64,000 nucleotides of DNA. Origin: Heterodera schachtii. Lineage: Eukaryota; Nematoda; Chromadorea; Rhabditida; Heteroderidae. The stretch lies in the NCBI GenBank assembly GCA_023374025.1, contig SIJG01000007.1, forward strand, positions 1,593,852 through 1,657,851, in the 5' to 3' direction. Shown here in pieces: positions 22,588-35,106 of the stretch. The first letter of the stretch is position 1. The number at the start of each line of letters is the position of its first letter. The position numbers and the translations under genes are program-made. The notes under the pieces were generated by a model. That model saw nothing but the letters and a program-made list of their open reading frames with translations, searched no databases and had not been told where the DNA came from.

Positions 22588-23687
22588 ATGATTCGCTCCC
22601 AATTTGCCCCCCTTTTCTTTTTGTCCCTTTTTTTCCTCTTTTTGCCTTTTGCCGACTCTCTTTTCCCTCAAATTAATGGCATTTTGCCAATTCGTCGTTC
22701 GCAAATGAACAAAATTTTGGACGATGACAAAACGGTGGACGAAAAACAAAAGGACAACAGTGAAAATGGCGAGAAAACGGGAGCAGAGAATGACAATGAG
22801 CCAAAGGCGGCATTTTGGGAAAATGCCATTGGACCGTTCCTTTTTGTATTCGAAAACATGGACAAAAGGGACAGAAGAAGCATTTGGATGCCGATGATCA
22901 AAGAGCTGAATCGGATGAGAAGGGAGCAAATGGGACGGAAATTCGAAGGATTGGTATGCATGGGAAAAGGGAAAAGCCAAAGGAAAAAAGGAAGGGAGGA
23001 AAAGCCAAGGGAAAGGGGAAGGAAAAGCCATGGGAAAAGGGAAGGAAAAGCCATGGGAAAAGGGAAGGAAAAGCCATGGGAAAAGGGAAGGAAAAGCCAT
23101 GGGAAAAGGGAAGGAAAAGCCATGGGAAAAGGGAAGGAAAAGCCATGGGAAAAGGCAAGGAAAAGCCATGGGAAAAGGGAAGGAAAAGCCATGGGAAAAG
23201 GGAAGGAAAAGCCATGGGAAAAGGGAAGGAAAAGCCATGGGAAAAGGGAAGGAAGGAAAATTGAAAATTTTCAATTTGCAAAGACATGGGACGAACGATT
23301 GACGGACAAAGTGCGGCTGTTTTCTTTCACTGAAATTCGTCCGCTGTCGGTGGTCATCAAAAGGCCAAGCAAATGTTTCCCTTTTTTCTTAATTTAATTT
23401 TCCCTTTAGCTGATGGAGTGGCCCCGAATCTCCTCCAGGGCTTTCAAACCCTTTTTTCCGCGCTCATTTGGCAAAATGTTTCGTGCGACCGTTTCGGAGA
23501 GTGTCGCGTCGCGCCAAGCGAAAGACGAATACCCGGAGAAGTAAAGAGACAAAACGAAAAAAGAGAAATATTTTCAAAATTTGAACAGCTGATCGATTCG
23601 GAAGCACGCCGAATTGGGTGCAACGCGAGAATTTACAAAGGGACGGACAGAAGGGAATTGCGATTCGCGGCCGTATGCGCGACGTAA
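22588..23687 (+). CDS. Secreted protein of unknown function
   Basis: Three exons, 22588-22953, 23284-23374 and 23410-23687, give 244 residues. It begins with a signal peptide ([17 protein letters not shown]), then a dibasic site and a charged linker. The C-terminal third carries cysteines in CDRFGEC, GCNARI and AVCAT, suggesting disulphides. No family recognised. Intron 1 consists mostly of a 23-bp tandem repeat and has no stop in the exon 1 frame. An unspliced transcript would therefore encode a 269-residue protein with a Lys/Gly repeat tail, ending at 23397. Exon 2 ends at a GT giving the correct phase. Confidence 0.65.
23005..23255 (+). repeat. 23-bp minisatellite in an intron
   Basis: About 10-11 near-perfect copies of a 23-bp unit containing CCATGGGAAAAGGGAAGGAA. 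One copy near 23155 has a single change. Because 23 is not a multiple of three, the reading frame rotates and the translated repeat has a 69-nt period. Confidence 0.92.
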
Positions 23688-23733
23688 TTAAAAAGGACAA
23701 TTAAATTTAAATTTTGGGAGAATTTGGGACAAA

Positions 23734-25180
23734 ATGAATTATGAAGACAAGCATTGGTTGTGATAAAAAGCACCCATTCAAAGGGATCGCTCCTCCGGAG
23801 ACGGCAAAGACAATCTCCGATTTGAATTGTTTCGACTGAATGATTTGCAAAATGTGCGACTGAGGGAAAAGTTACGGTGGGAGGCGGTGGACACTTTTGG
23901 AAAGGGCGCGGCGGAGGAAAAGCGGCGATCCGATCAGCCGAAGGTGGGGGCACCTCTGATCAGTCAGTACGCATCAGTCGCCATGTTCCTCAGAATGTTC
24001 GTCCTTCGTCCGCCTTTCGCCCCGTGGTAACTGTTCAGTCCGCTGACATTGTCCGCGTCCGCGCCGATGCCATCGTCGACCCGCTGAAGGGATCACTGTT
24101 CGCCGCACTGCTCCAATCGCCAGCGGAGGAAACGACGGAAAAAGTGTTGGGGGCAAAATCCATTTTGGACGTATTGGAAATGGAGGACGATGAGGAGGAG
24201 GAGGAGGAGGAGAAGGGAATGGCACTGATCAGCAGGGCCAATGTGAGGAGACAGCTGAGAGGAATGGCACAACTGCTGGAGGAGCAAGTGCCAAAGGGAA
24301 CGGAACGGAAGCGAAAAGGGGCGCCGGAGAGAGAGCCGCGAGGGCAAAGCAACGTCAGCGGAGGGGGGGGGGGGAATTCCAACTGAATTAAACATTGGCA
24401 TTTTGTTTTCAAATTGCCTCCTTTAAAAATAGTTTGTGCCAATTCCAATCCGTTGCAGAATTGGAGCATTGGCTGCAGGCACTGAAAGTGCCGCAAACGT
24501 TCGCCGCGCTTCGGGCAGAAGCCGAACGATGGCGACGGAGAAAAAGCGCCATGGCGGGCGCCGACCAGCGAATTTTGGCGCAGGGAGGGGCCGCTTTGAA
24601 GGAAAAGCTGCGCCAATTGGCGCAGCGACGCGGCGCGGGCGACGCTTTGGTGGCGGGGGACGCAATCGCAACGGACGCATTCGAAATCAGCGACAAATAT
24701 TATGCCAAAGGTAAAAGACATTTGGCTATTTCTCAAAATGTGAAGCCTTTCTCAGCGATTATTCACACCGTTCCCCCCACCGATTTGCTCACTCAAAGAG
24801 ACTCCGAAAAGTTGGCCGACTGTTTTCGGCGCTCTTTGGAAATCGCTTCTTCCCGTGGCTTTTCCTCCGTCGTAACTTTTCGTCGGCTTTTGACCTTTGA
24901 CTCGTTGAAGCAAATTTAGGCTTTTCCTGAGATGTTAGCAAAAAATGCAAGCGAAAGGGACAAAGAGCGGGCGGCACAAATTGGCGTCGAGGCGGTGGCC
25001 AAATGGATGGCCAAACATCCGAAGGGAAAGGTAAGGCCAAACGACCACTCAATTGCAATTAATTGGTCACTCTCTAATCTCAAGGTCAATTCCGTCCTTT
25101 TCGTCATCCAGCAGGACAACAAACACATGTTGGAGCAGTACCAGCAATTGGTCGAGCAGAAATTTGGGAATAAAAACTGA
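23734..25180 (+). CDS. Divergent macro-domain protein
   Basis: Firm exons are 24459-24710, 24756-24871, 24920-25030 and 25085-25180. Likely earlier ones are 23734-23756, 23784-23943 and from 24039. Macro-domain marks are SADIVRVRADAIVDP (start), AIIHTVPPTDLL, LADCFRRSLEIASSRGFSSV, AFPEM, and KVNSVLFVIQQDN at the end. The domain binds ADP-ribose or related nucleotides. Unusually, the NAANSSLLGGGG-type loop that normally follows AIV is replaced by DPLKGSLF. A long insert with an acidic run (EDDEEEEEEEKG) and a charged, Ala-rich part separates the halves, so catalysis is doubtful. The donor after 24300 and the first intron (27 nt) are uncertain. Confidence 0.62.
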
Positions 25181-26145
25181 CACTTTCCACAGTTGTTGTT
25201 TTATTTTTAGCCTTTTTCTTAAAATAAATTAAATCGTGACTTTTAGTCTTTGCTTTATTTTTGTCGTATCAATTTCATTAATTTTTAAAAATCACTTCTC
25301 CATTTTCCTTTCCAATCACCACCCTTTGATCATTTCTGATCACCTTTCTCCTCCCGCCCTTTGATCACTTTCCCCCTCCCCCCTCTTTGTCCCGTTTGAT
25401 CACTTTCTCCTCTTTCCGCTTTGTTAATTTCTGATCACTTTCTCCCCCTCCCATCTTTGATCACTTTGTCCTCCCTTTCCGTCGGTCATTTGCCCTTTTC
25501 GCTGGCCCATCACTTTGCCATTTTACGGTCTTCCCCTGCTCATTTAACTTGGGGGTCCTCTGATTTTGCCTGTGCTTTTCCCGAATGATTGATGGTGGGT
25601 CTCGGGGGGGGGGGGGGGTCGTAGGATCAGCTGAGGATCGCTGCCTCTGATGGAACAATCGTCGAAATCTCTCGCCAATCAATTGGTCGTGGGGAAGGAG
25701 CGATGTTTGATGGCTTTGGTTGCTGACGTCGACAGCCTCGGGGGACGTTGAAGCATTTTGGGAGAGTGGCAAAAGAGAGAAGCAAACTGCCGAATCTAAG
25801 CTTTAATTCCCTTTGACATGGCCCGGTGTCTCGGCTTGGAACTTTCATTCTCTGATCACTCATCCTTAGCTTTGGTTGTCCGATCATTAGACTTCTATTT
25901 TCATTAACATTGTCCCTTGTCATGATCAGTCTGATCAGCAGTGTCTGTCAGTATCAATTCTTTGTCTGTTAAGTATGACCCGATCAATTTGATCAATCAG
26001 TCCAATGTTTTGGCCCGACAATTCTGATCATTCCTTGGTTCCCTTATGCCCAGATCACCCAGATCAGTCTGTCCACTCCATTTTTTCCTGCCACTCTCTT
26101 CTCTCTCCCCCGCCCTTTGCCTCTCCGTCACCCACCAAATTCCCC
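25181..26145. other. Intergenic region rich in TGATCA
   Basis: About 1 kb without a supported gene. 25320-25470 has spaced repeats of TTTGATCACTTTCTCC-like units, and further TGATCA sites appear at 25900-26080. A G run lies at 25604-25618. Minus-strand frames of about 100 codons here have no domain or splice support. Confidence 0.5.
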
Positions 26146-26532
26146 GGAACGGGCCAGTTCCGTCCCGCCAGTTCCGTCCCAGCCAATTTTAGAGCATTAT
26201 AACTTTTTTCTTTGTCGACCAAATCCAACAAAGTTGGTATCATTCGAAAGCTCTTAACAAGCTCTATCGGCTTCCCAAAAACCATAAAGATATACCGACA
26301 TGTGAAAAAGTTATAAATTAAAATATGCAAAAATTCTGACTTTTTGGTAGTATTCATGTTGTAACTTTTTTAGAAGTTGTTCAATCGCTTAGAAATAGCT
26401 TATCAAAAGCTTCCAAAGATGTAGAGCTTTCGAATGATGCCAAATATATAAAATTTGGCCAACTGAGAAAAAAGCTATAATGTTTTAAACAAGTCTGGGA
26501 CGGAACTGGCGGGACGGAACTGACCCCTACCG
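26146..26532. mobile_element. Foldback element with doubled terminal motif
   Basis: 387 bp. The left end reads GGGCCAGTTCCGTCCCG then CCAGTTCCGTCCCAG, that is one 14-15-nt motif twice. The right end is the same in reverse complement. Further inside, both arms carry ATAACTTTTTTCTTTGTCGA / its complement, then TATCATTCGAAAGCTCT. CAAATTCCCC on both sides (26136-26145, 26533-26542) is a likely target duplication. Its size and plan match the element at 58484-58869. Confidence 0.75.
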
Positions 26533-27278
26533 CAAATTCCCCCCCCCCCCCAGAGAAAATTGTCATTTACGCAATGTGACGGCCGATTGACGAGAGAAAG
26601 TGTGAGGGGTGGGGGGGGGGGAAAGGGGGGGGGGGAGAGAAAAAGGGGACAGTCACCGGCGGCGGTGCGCCTTTTCCCCAAATTTTGACAGAATTGGACG
26701 ACTTTAAATTATTTGTTGCTGCTTCGTTTTGCAAACCGTCACTTTGTCGCCAATCATACAAATTTTGCTTTAATTGCCCTCCCCCTTTTTTGGTTTTCAA
26801 GTGGCAATCACTTTACAAAATTCAAACCAAATCTTTCAAATATTGTTTGTTTATTTCCACAATTTTCCAATTTTCTTTATTCGTTATTATTTCCATTTTT
26901 AATATTTCCATTTTTGTCCATTGGCACCCCTCGGCACCGCCCCCCCCCCTCCCCCCCCCCAATTCATTCGTCCAATTTCGAATTCCCTCCCCCCCCCCTT
27001 TTGCCCCTCTCCTCTAATGTTCTGTCTCTCGTCGTCCATTTTCTGATAATTCATTTCTTTGCCTTTTGATCCTTCTTAATCCCCACCTCCAATTCCCTCC
27101 GAACTTTTTTAATTTTTATAAAATAAAAATGAAATTCGATTCTTTTAAATTTCCATCCAAAATCCCTCCCTCTTCTGCTATCAGTTACGTCACTTATTTG
27201 TTAGTTCATTCTTTTTATTTTATTTTGTTCCTTTTCTTTGCACTTTTTTCATTTTCTTCTGATCATAAAAACACAAAA
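26533..27278. other. Intergenic region, low complexity
   Basis: 746 bp with several C and G runs (26541-26552, 26610-26635, 26940-26960). It is T-rich otherwise. No gene supported. Confidence 0.45.
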
Positions 27279-28056
27279 ATGGTTTTAGCGCCCGGGGCGA
27301 TGTTTGTACTTTCCATTGGTAAATGGTTTGGCCATTTTGCGCACCGGAGACGCGAGGAAACGGCCGAAAGGGAAAAGGAGAGGAGGCCGAACGAAGTGGG
27401 AAGAGAGAAGGAAGAGATAAGGAAGAATAGGGAAGAGGAAGAGGAAAAGGAAGAGGGGGAGGAAAAGGAAGAAGGAAAAGGAAGAGCCGAATGAGAAAGG
27501 ACCAGCTGAGGAGGAGGAGAACGAGGAGGAGGGACAAAGCGAACAAAAAACAATGGAAGCGGAAAAGAGACAAAAGGAGGATGAGGAGGAGGAAGAGGAA
27601 GAGGTAATTGCTTTCGATTAGTGGAACTTTTGTCCAATTGTTTTGCTTTTCATTTGCCCTTTTTCGCTTTTTCAGTCCGAAGACCGATCATCGACGGATG
27701 AGAATGACTCTTTTGCGCTTGAGGACGGCACTTCCTCCACCGATCCTTTGGACTCGGCGGATGAGCTGTTCCTTGAGGCGTCCGCCTTTGCCGAGTTCAC
27801 CGTCAGCGAAGACGGCTCAATTTGGGAAGGGACCGGCGGATGGGGCGAAGCGGACGACGCGACAGACGCGGAGTACGAGACGAGCGTGGAGGAAATGCTG
27901 ATGTTACGGCACGGGACGGTGGAGGGAAAGCGCAGTCCAACGCCACCCTCAAAAATTGGCACGATTTGCTCATCGGCGGAAGACGAAGGTAAGCCGGAGG
28001 AAAGGGCAGGACAGAATGCCAAAAGATTTAAAAGGCACATATTGAATGTGGACTGA
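27279..28056 (+). CDS. Putative acidic protein or distal N-terminal exons of the SRPK gene
   Basis: A Glu/Lys-rich exon around 27279-27603 ends at a good donor, GAAGAG|gtaatt. A well-behaved exon from 27677 follows TTTTTTCAG and is Ser/Asp/Glu-rich: SEDRSSTDENDSFALEDGTS, DELFLEASAFAEF, IWEGTGGWGEADDA. It contains a second donor at GAAGACGAAG|gtaagc (about 27991). Read through, the frame ends with TGA at 28056. Two stops inside the Glu/Lys part mean the first exon structure is not solved. SRPK kinases have acidic, Ser-rich N-terminal regions, so these may be upstream exons of the kinase at 31806-34390. No domain recognised. Confidence 0.35.
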
Positions 28057-28057
28057 T

Positions 28058-28758
28058 GGTGCTGAGTCGTTATACAAAAACCATCAAAAAGGGCGTTATA
28101 TAAAAAACCATCAAATGGAAATTTTCAACAAAAAACTGCATAGTATCATTCGATAGCCCTAACATTTCTCTACAAGATCATCTAAATTACAAAAAATTTG
28201 GTCAAGCTTGAGCAAAGTTATGGCCAAAAGTACGCAAGGTACCAAGTTTTCACACATTTTTGGCCATAACGTTTTTTAAACTCAATAAAATTTTTTTAAA
28301 TTTTGCATTCTAATAGAGGACACGTAGAGCTATCGGATAATAGCAAGTTTTATTAATTTTGTTGGTTCTGAGAAAGTTTTGATCAGAATTTTTTATGATC
28401 AAAATTTTTATGTCTAATGAAAAAATGTCCGTTATAAATTTCTTAGATTTTTTATTTTCTTGCTATTATTCGATAGCCCTACGTGTCCTCTATTAGCCTG
28501 CAAAATTTCAAAAAATTTTATTGAGCTTAAAAAAAGTTATGGCCAAAAATGGGTGAAAACTTGGTACCTTGCATACTTTTGGCCATCACTTTGCTCAAAC
28601 TTGACCAAATTTTTTCTAATTTAGATGAGCTTGTAGAGAAATGTTGGGGCTATCCAATGATACCAAGAATGTTTAATTTGGTTGAGTTGGACAAAAGTTA
28701 TGGGCAGTTTTTGGGTGAAAATTTCCATTTGATGGTTTTTATATAACGACATAGCACC
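28058..28758. mobile_element. Foldback element with perfect 8-bp TSD
   Basis: 701 bp flanked by GGACTGAT (28050-28057 and 28759-28766). Ends are GGTGCTGAGTCGTTATA and, inverted, GGTGCTATGTCGTTATA. The left end holds CGTTATACAAAAACCATCAA and then CGTTATATAAAAAACCATC, a doubled motif; the right end has one copy. Interior arms contain TATCATTCGATAGCCCTAA and AAAGTTATGGCCAAAA, related to the element at 58484. It inserted one base after the possible TGA stop at 28054-28056. Confidence 0.88.
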
Positions 28759-29640
28759 GGACTGATCAGTCGATGCTTTGCTGTGATGGATAAGTCGGCT
28801 CTCCCAACTCAGTCCCTCGTCCCCCCCCCCCCGGCGCTTCGCTTCGCTTTGCCCATTCCATTCGTTTTCATTACTCCAAATGCTCAATTGCTCAATGGTC
28901 ATCTCTTTGCCCATTCGTTTCATTTTGCTTCTCTCTCATCAATTTTCTGTCTTTCCCTTTTCCTTTTGCTTTTCGTCCGCGGCGAGAAAAAAAACCCCTA
29001 AAAAAGGCTTAAGCACCGTGCAACAGAAAAGAAAGAAATCCCTGCAAAGCAAAAGGGTTGGCTTTTGCTTTCCCTCCCCTCCCCCTCAACTCATTAATTA
29101 GCATTAATTAGACCCATTTCCGTGTTTAAATTTTAAGACGGAGGGGTCGTATCACCATCGAATTGGACAATGGCCGCCGGGGTGAAGACGATAATCGGAG
29201 GGGCGGTGGAAGCAGTGATCGCCACAATAATGAGGACGACCAAAGTGGAAGTGATTCGTGTGAAGCTTGAGGAGGACCAATGGATGGGCCGAAACGGACT
29301 AAAAGGAGAAGAGGAGGAGGAAAAGGAAAAGGAAGAGCAGAAAGGAGTGGGAGGAAGGGAAGGGGAAAAGGAGGAGGAAAAGGAAGAGGAAGAGCAATTA
29401 GAAGAGCACAAAGGAGTGAGAGGAAAGGAAGAGGAAGAGCAATTAGAAGAGCTGAAAAGAGTCGGAGGAAGGGAAGGGACCGAAACGCATAAAAATGGCA
29501 AAAAAGAGCAGCAACAGCAGCAAAAGAGCAAATGGAGCCCAAGCAGTATCTGGCGGTGTACACAGCACAAACATGCATCAAAAGAGCAGCAGGTGGACGG
29601 ATTAGCAATTGCTTAACAATTTATCCAACAAAAGCCAACC
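28759..29640. other. Region with purine-rich possible coding sequence
   Basis: About 880 bp. 28810-29100 has a C run and no clear coding. 29170-29600 is GAA/GGA-rich with open frames in more than one phase. One frame contains SIYSDA-like acidic sequence further on (29713), so part may belong to the SRPK N-terminus. I could not place exons here. Confidence 0.3.
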
Positions 29641-29650
29641 ACAATTTAAG

Positions 29651-30827
29651 AGAAAGGCGGAAAATGGCAAAAGGAACAAAATGGAACAGCAAAAGCGGGG
29701 GAGGAAGACGAATTGTCAATTTACAGCGACGCATTGGAAGAGCAATCGGCGGAAGAAGCAGACGAACCGAAGAAGGAAGAGAGAAGGGAGATGGAGGAGG
29801 GTGGGAAAGAGAAAGAGGAAGAGAGGGAAAGAGAGGAAGAGAAGGAGAGAGATGAAGGAAAAGATATGAAGAAAAGGGAGGGGAAAGAACTAAAAGAACG
29901 AATGGAAGAGGAGAAAAAGGGCAAAGAAAGAAGGCCAAGCAAAGAAATGGCCGAAGAACAGCTCGTAAACAGTGAGACATCGGACGACGAATGCGAAGAA
30001 GAGGAAGAGGAAGAGGAGGAAGAAGAGGAGGAGGAAGACGATGAGGAAGTGGAGGAATACACGGACGAAGAGGAAGAACTGTGCTCGGAAATGTCCCAAG
30101 TGGAGAGGGAAATTGAGCGGATGAGAAGGGAAAGTGTGGCAATTGTGGAGGAAAGGAAGTTGAAGACGAACACGCCAATGAAAATGGCAAATCCGAGGAA
30201 CAATTCACCCGAAAAAGCAGCAGGTGAAGAAGCCGTGGGAAGGGTGGCGGATAAAGAACGGACGCCGGTGGACGTGGGCGTATACTCCGGGTGGAGGAGT
30301 ACGGTAACGGACGGGAAGGATACGGTGGAGGAGGAAAACGACGCGGAAGACAGAACGGAAACGCCGAAACCGCCGAAGAAGGAGCAGCAACAGCAGCAGC
30401 AGAAGTACGCCAGGACAAACGACTTCCAATGGCCGTCTGAGGCGCGACGAACGACGGCGGCGGAAGAAAAGCCGAAACAAAGGGGCAACGAAAAGGAGGA
30501 GGGGGTCAGTTGAGGGAATCGGGGGGGGGGGGGGGGAACTCATTAGAGAGGGAGGGGACTCATTAGAGAGGGAGGGGACTCAATATATGTTATGTTTTTT
30601 CCCTTCAGCTGTTACAGCAAAATGATCAGAGTTCAGCCCCTCTCTCTGCTGTCCGAATTGGGACTGATCAGCTGCCGAGCTCCTCAGCTTCTTCGGCCTT
30701 CGCCCACGGGACTGATCAAAATCGGAATGTCCCTTCAGTTTCGGTTGCTCCTTCCATTTGCAGCGGGTCCAAACCAATGCCGAGCCCAATCAGCGACAAG
30801 GCGATCAGCAGTTTGGAGGTAGGCAAT
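29651..30827 (+). CDS. Probable acidic/Ser-rich N-terminal exons of SRPK
   Basis: A long open exon, about 29651-30507, encodes SIYSDALEEQSAEEADEP, a Lys/Glu coiled-coil region, a run of about 17 Glu, then CSEMSQVEREIERMRRESVA. It ends at GGGG|gtcagt. A second exon, 30608-30820, follows CCCTTCAG: LLQQNDQSSAPLSAVR...SDKAISSLE|gtaggc, in the same frame (phase 0 at both sides). A third possible exon starts at 31440 (FTHFGIRPSSATQILQQND). The final link to the kinase exon at 31806 requires one more unresolved intron between 31560 and 31740. No ATG is in frame at the 5' end, so earlier exons exist. Confidence 0.45.
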
Positions 30828-31743
30828 GGCAAAGGGATGATCGAAACATTGATTGACTGATCAGTCTCCCCTCCCCTCCCCTGGAAAAGGGATGATCGAA
30901 ACATTGATTAACTGATCAATTGATCAGTCCCCCCCTCCCCCCCCTTTCCCCCCGTATTTTTTGGTGTCCCAATTTTGCATAAATTTACCCATTCTGTGCT
31001 GTGTCAAATAATCAACCATCTGCGATGGTTATTTTTGTGACTTTTTCTGTTTGTCATTGGAAAGAATGCGTCAAAAGGAAAACTTTTGGCCATTTTTTTC
31101 TTTTTTCATTGTAAGGCAATTTTTTTTGGGGGGGCAATGAATAATTTTGGCGTTTTCTTTCTTTTCTTCGCTATCATTCCATCAACGAATTGAACTGACT
31201 CTGCTGCTCATTTGTCAGTCCATTTGCATTTTTCGGGCTGTCTTTTCTTTCTTATTTTCATTTTTTCCGTTTTTTTTTACTTCCCCGTCCTTAAAACTCC
31301 GTTTTTATGGATTTTCTTTATTTAATTCCTTTTTTTTTGGTTTTTCGTTTTTCTCCTTTCTGGCACTTTTCCAATTCGTTTGTCTCCCTTTTCTTCGTTC
31401 CCCCCAATTCGTTCACTTTTCGCCCTTTCTTTTTCTCAGTTCACTCACTTTGGCATCCGTCCTTCTTCTGCCACTCAAATTCTCCAACAGAACGATCACT
31501 TTCGGCACGTGCCCTCGTGGAACAACGGAATGGTCAGCAGAAGCAATCGCCAGTCTCTGATCAGATCTGATCACCCGCTGATCAGCAAATACTGCTCGGA
31601 AGTGGCGACAACGGCGAAATTTGGCGCGGAGAAACGGGGTTGGCAACGGACGGAGAGGACGGAAGAAGCGGCAAAGAAGCCGAGGAATCTGCTGGAGATG
31701 GAGACGACCATCGCCATGGGCGGCTCCAACTTCCTCAGGGTAA

Positions 31744-34390
<2,647 letters not shown>

Positions 34391-35106
34391 AGCAGTGACA
34401 GGGCCAAATTAGCAACGAATTGGCCGACCCTCCAAATGCATCCATTTGTCATTTGTACTTAATTTTTTTTTTTTTTTGCCATTTTATCGAAATGACCGAA
34501 ACCTTCGCAATGTTTGGCTTTTTGTTGATTTGCTCATCATATTGTAATTTGATTGATCTTTTTCATTATTTATCATTTTTTCGCCAATTTCCCCCGAATG
34601 AATAAAATATTACGGAGACAATTCGTTTGAAAAGCATGCCGTCAAGGCTTCTCAAATTATAAGCACTGATCAAGGAGGGAGGGGGGGGGGGGGGGAGGGA
34701 GAAGCGATCAAAGGAATAAATTTGAGGGGAAATGGGAGTGATTGAGGGGGGGGGCGGGGGACTGGTTTTGGAATTGAGGGGATTAATTGACTTTGAGTGG
34801 GGGGAGGGTCACATCGAAGAAGCAAACAAAGCACGACCACTTCCTCATTGGTCAGCTTTTCCCCGCGGCATTGACCTTCCCTTCCTTTCCTTTCCCTCCA
34901 TTGCTTTGCTTTGCTTTGCTTTTCCTTTTTTCTTTTTTTTTCATTTAATTTTCCCATTTTATCTCATTTTCTTAAGCTTGCTCTATGTTTTCTTCACCTT
35001 CGTCCCCACTTTGTCCTTCTCTTTTTCACTTCCCCTTCTCCCATTTTCCCCCTCCTTTTCATTGCCTTCGTTTTGCGCTTTTTTCCCAATTCGGGCGGAC
35101 ATCGCT
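34391..35106. other. Intergenic region, no gene seen
   Basis: 716 bp. AATAAA near 34601 may end SRPK. G runs occur at 34681-34695 and 34747-34755. The T/C-rich stretch 34890-35060 could encode a signal peptide for the next gene, but no in-frame ATG was found. Confidence 0.4.

Noticed and set aside
22441..23274. 277-codon minus-strand frame of PFPMAFPSLFPWLF repeats
   Set aside because: Shadow of the 23-bp minisatellite lying in an intron of a plus-strand gene.
25461..25923. Two overlapping minus-strand frames of about 100 codons
   Set aside because: No recognisable motif and no consistent splice sites; the region is TGATCA-rich spacer.
29621..30418. Minus-strand Pro/Leu-rich frame of 265 codons
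   Set aside because: Antisense of the Glu-rich exon; no signal, splice or domain evidence.
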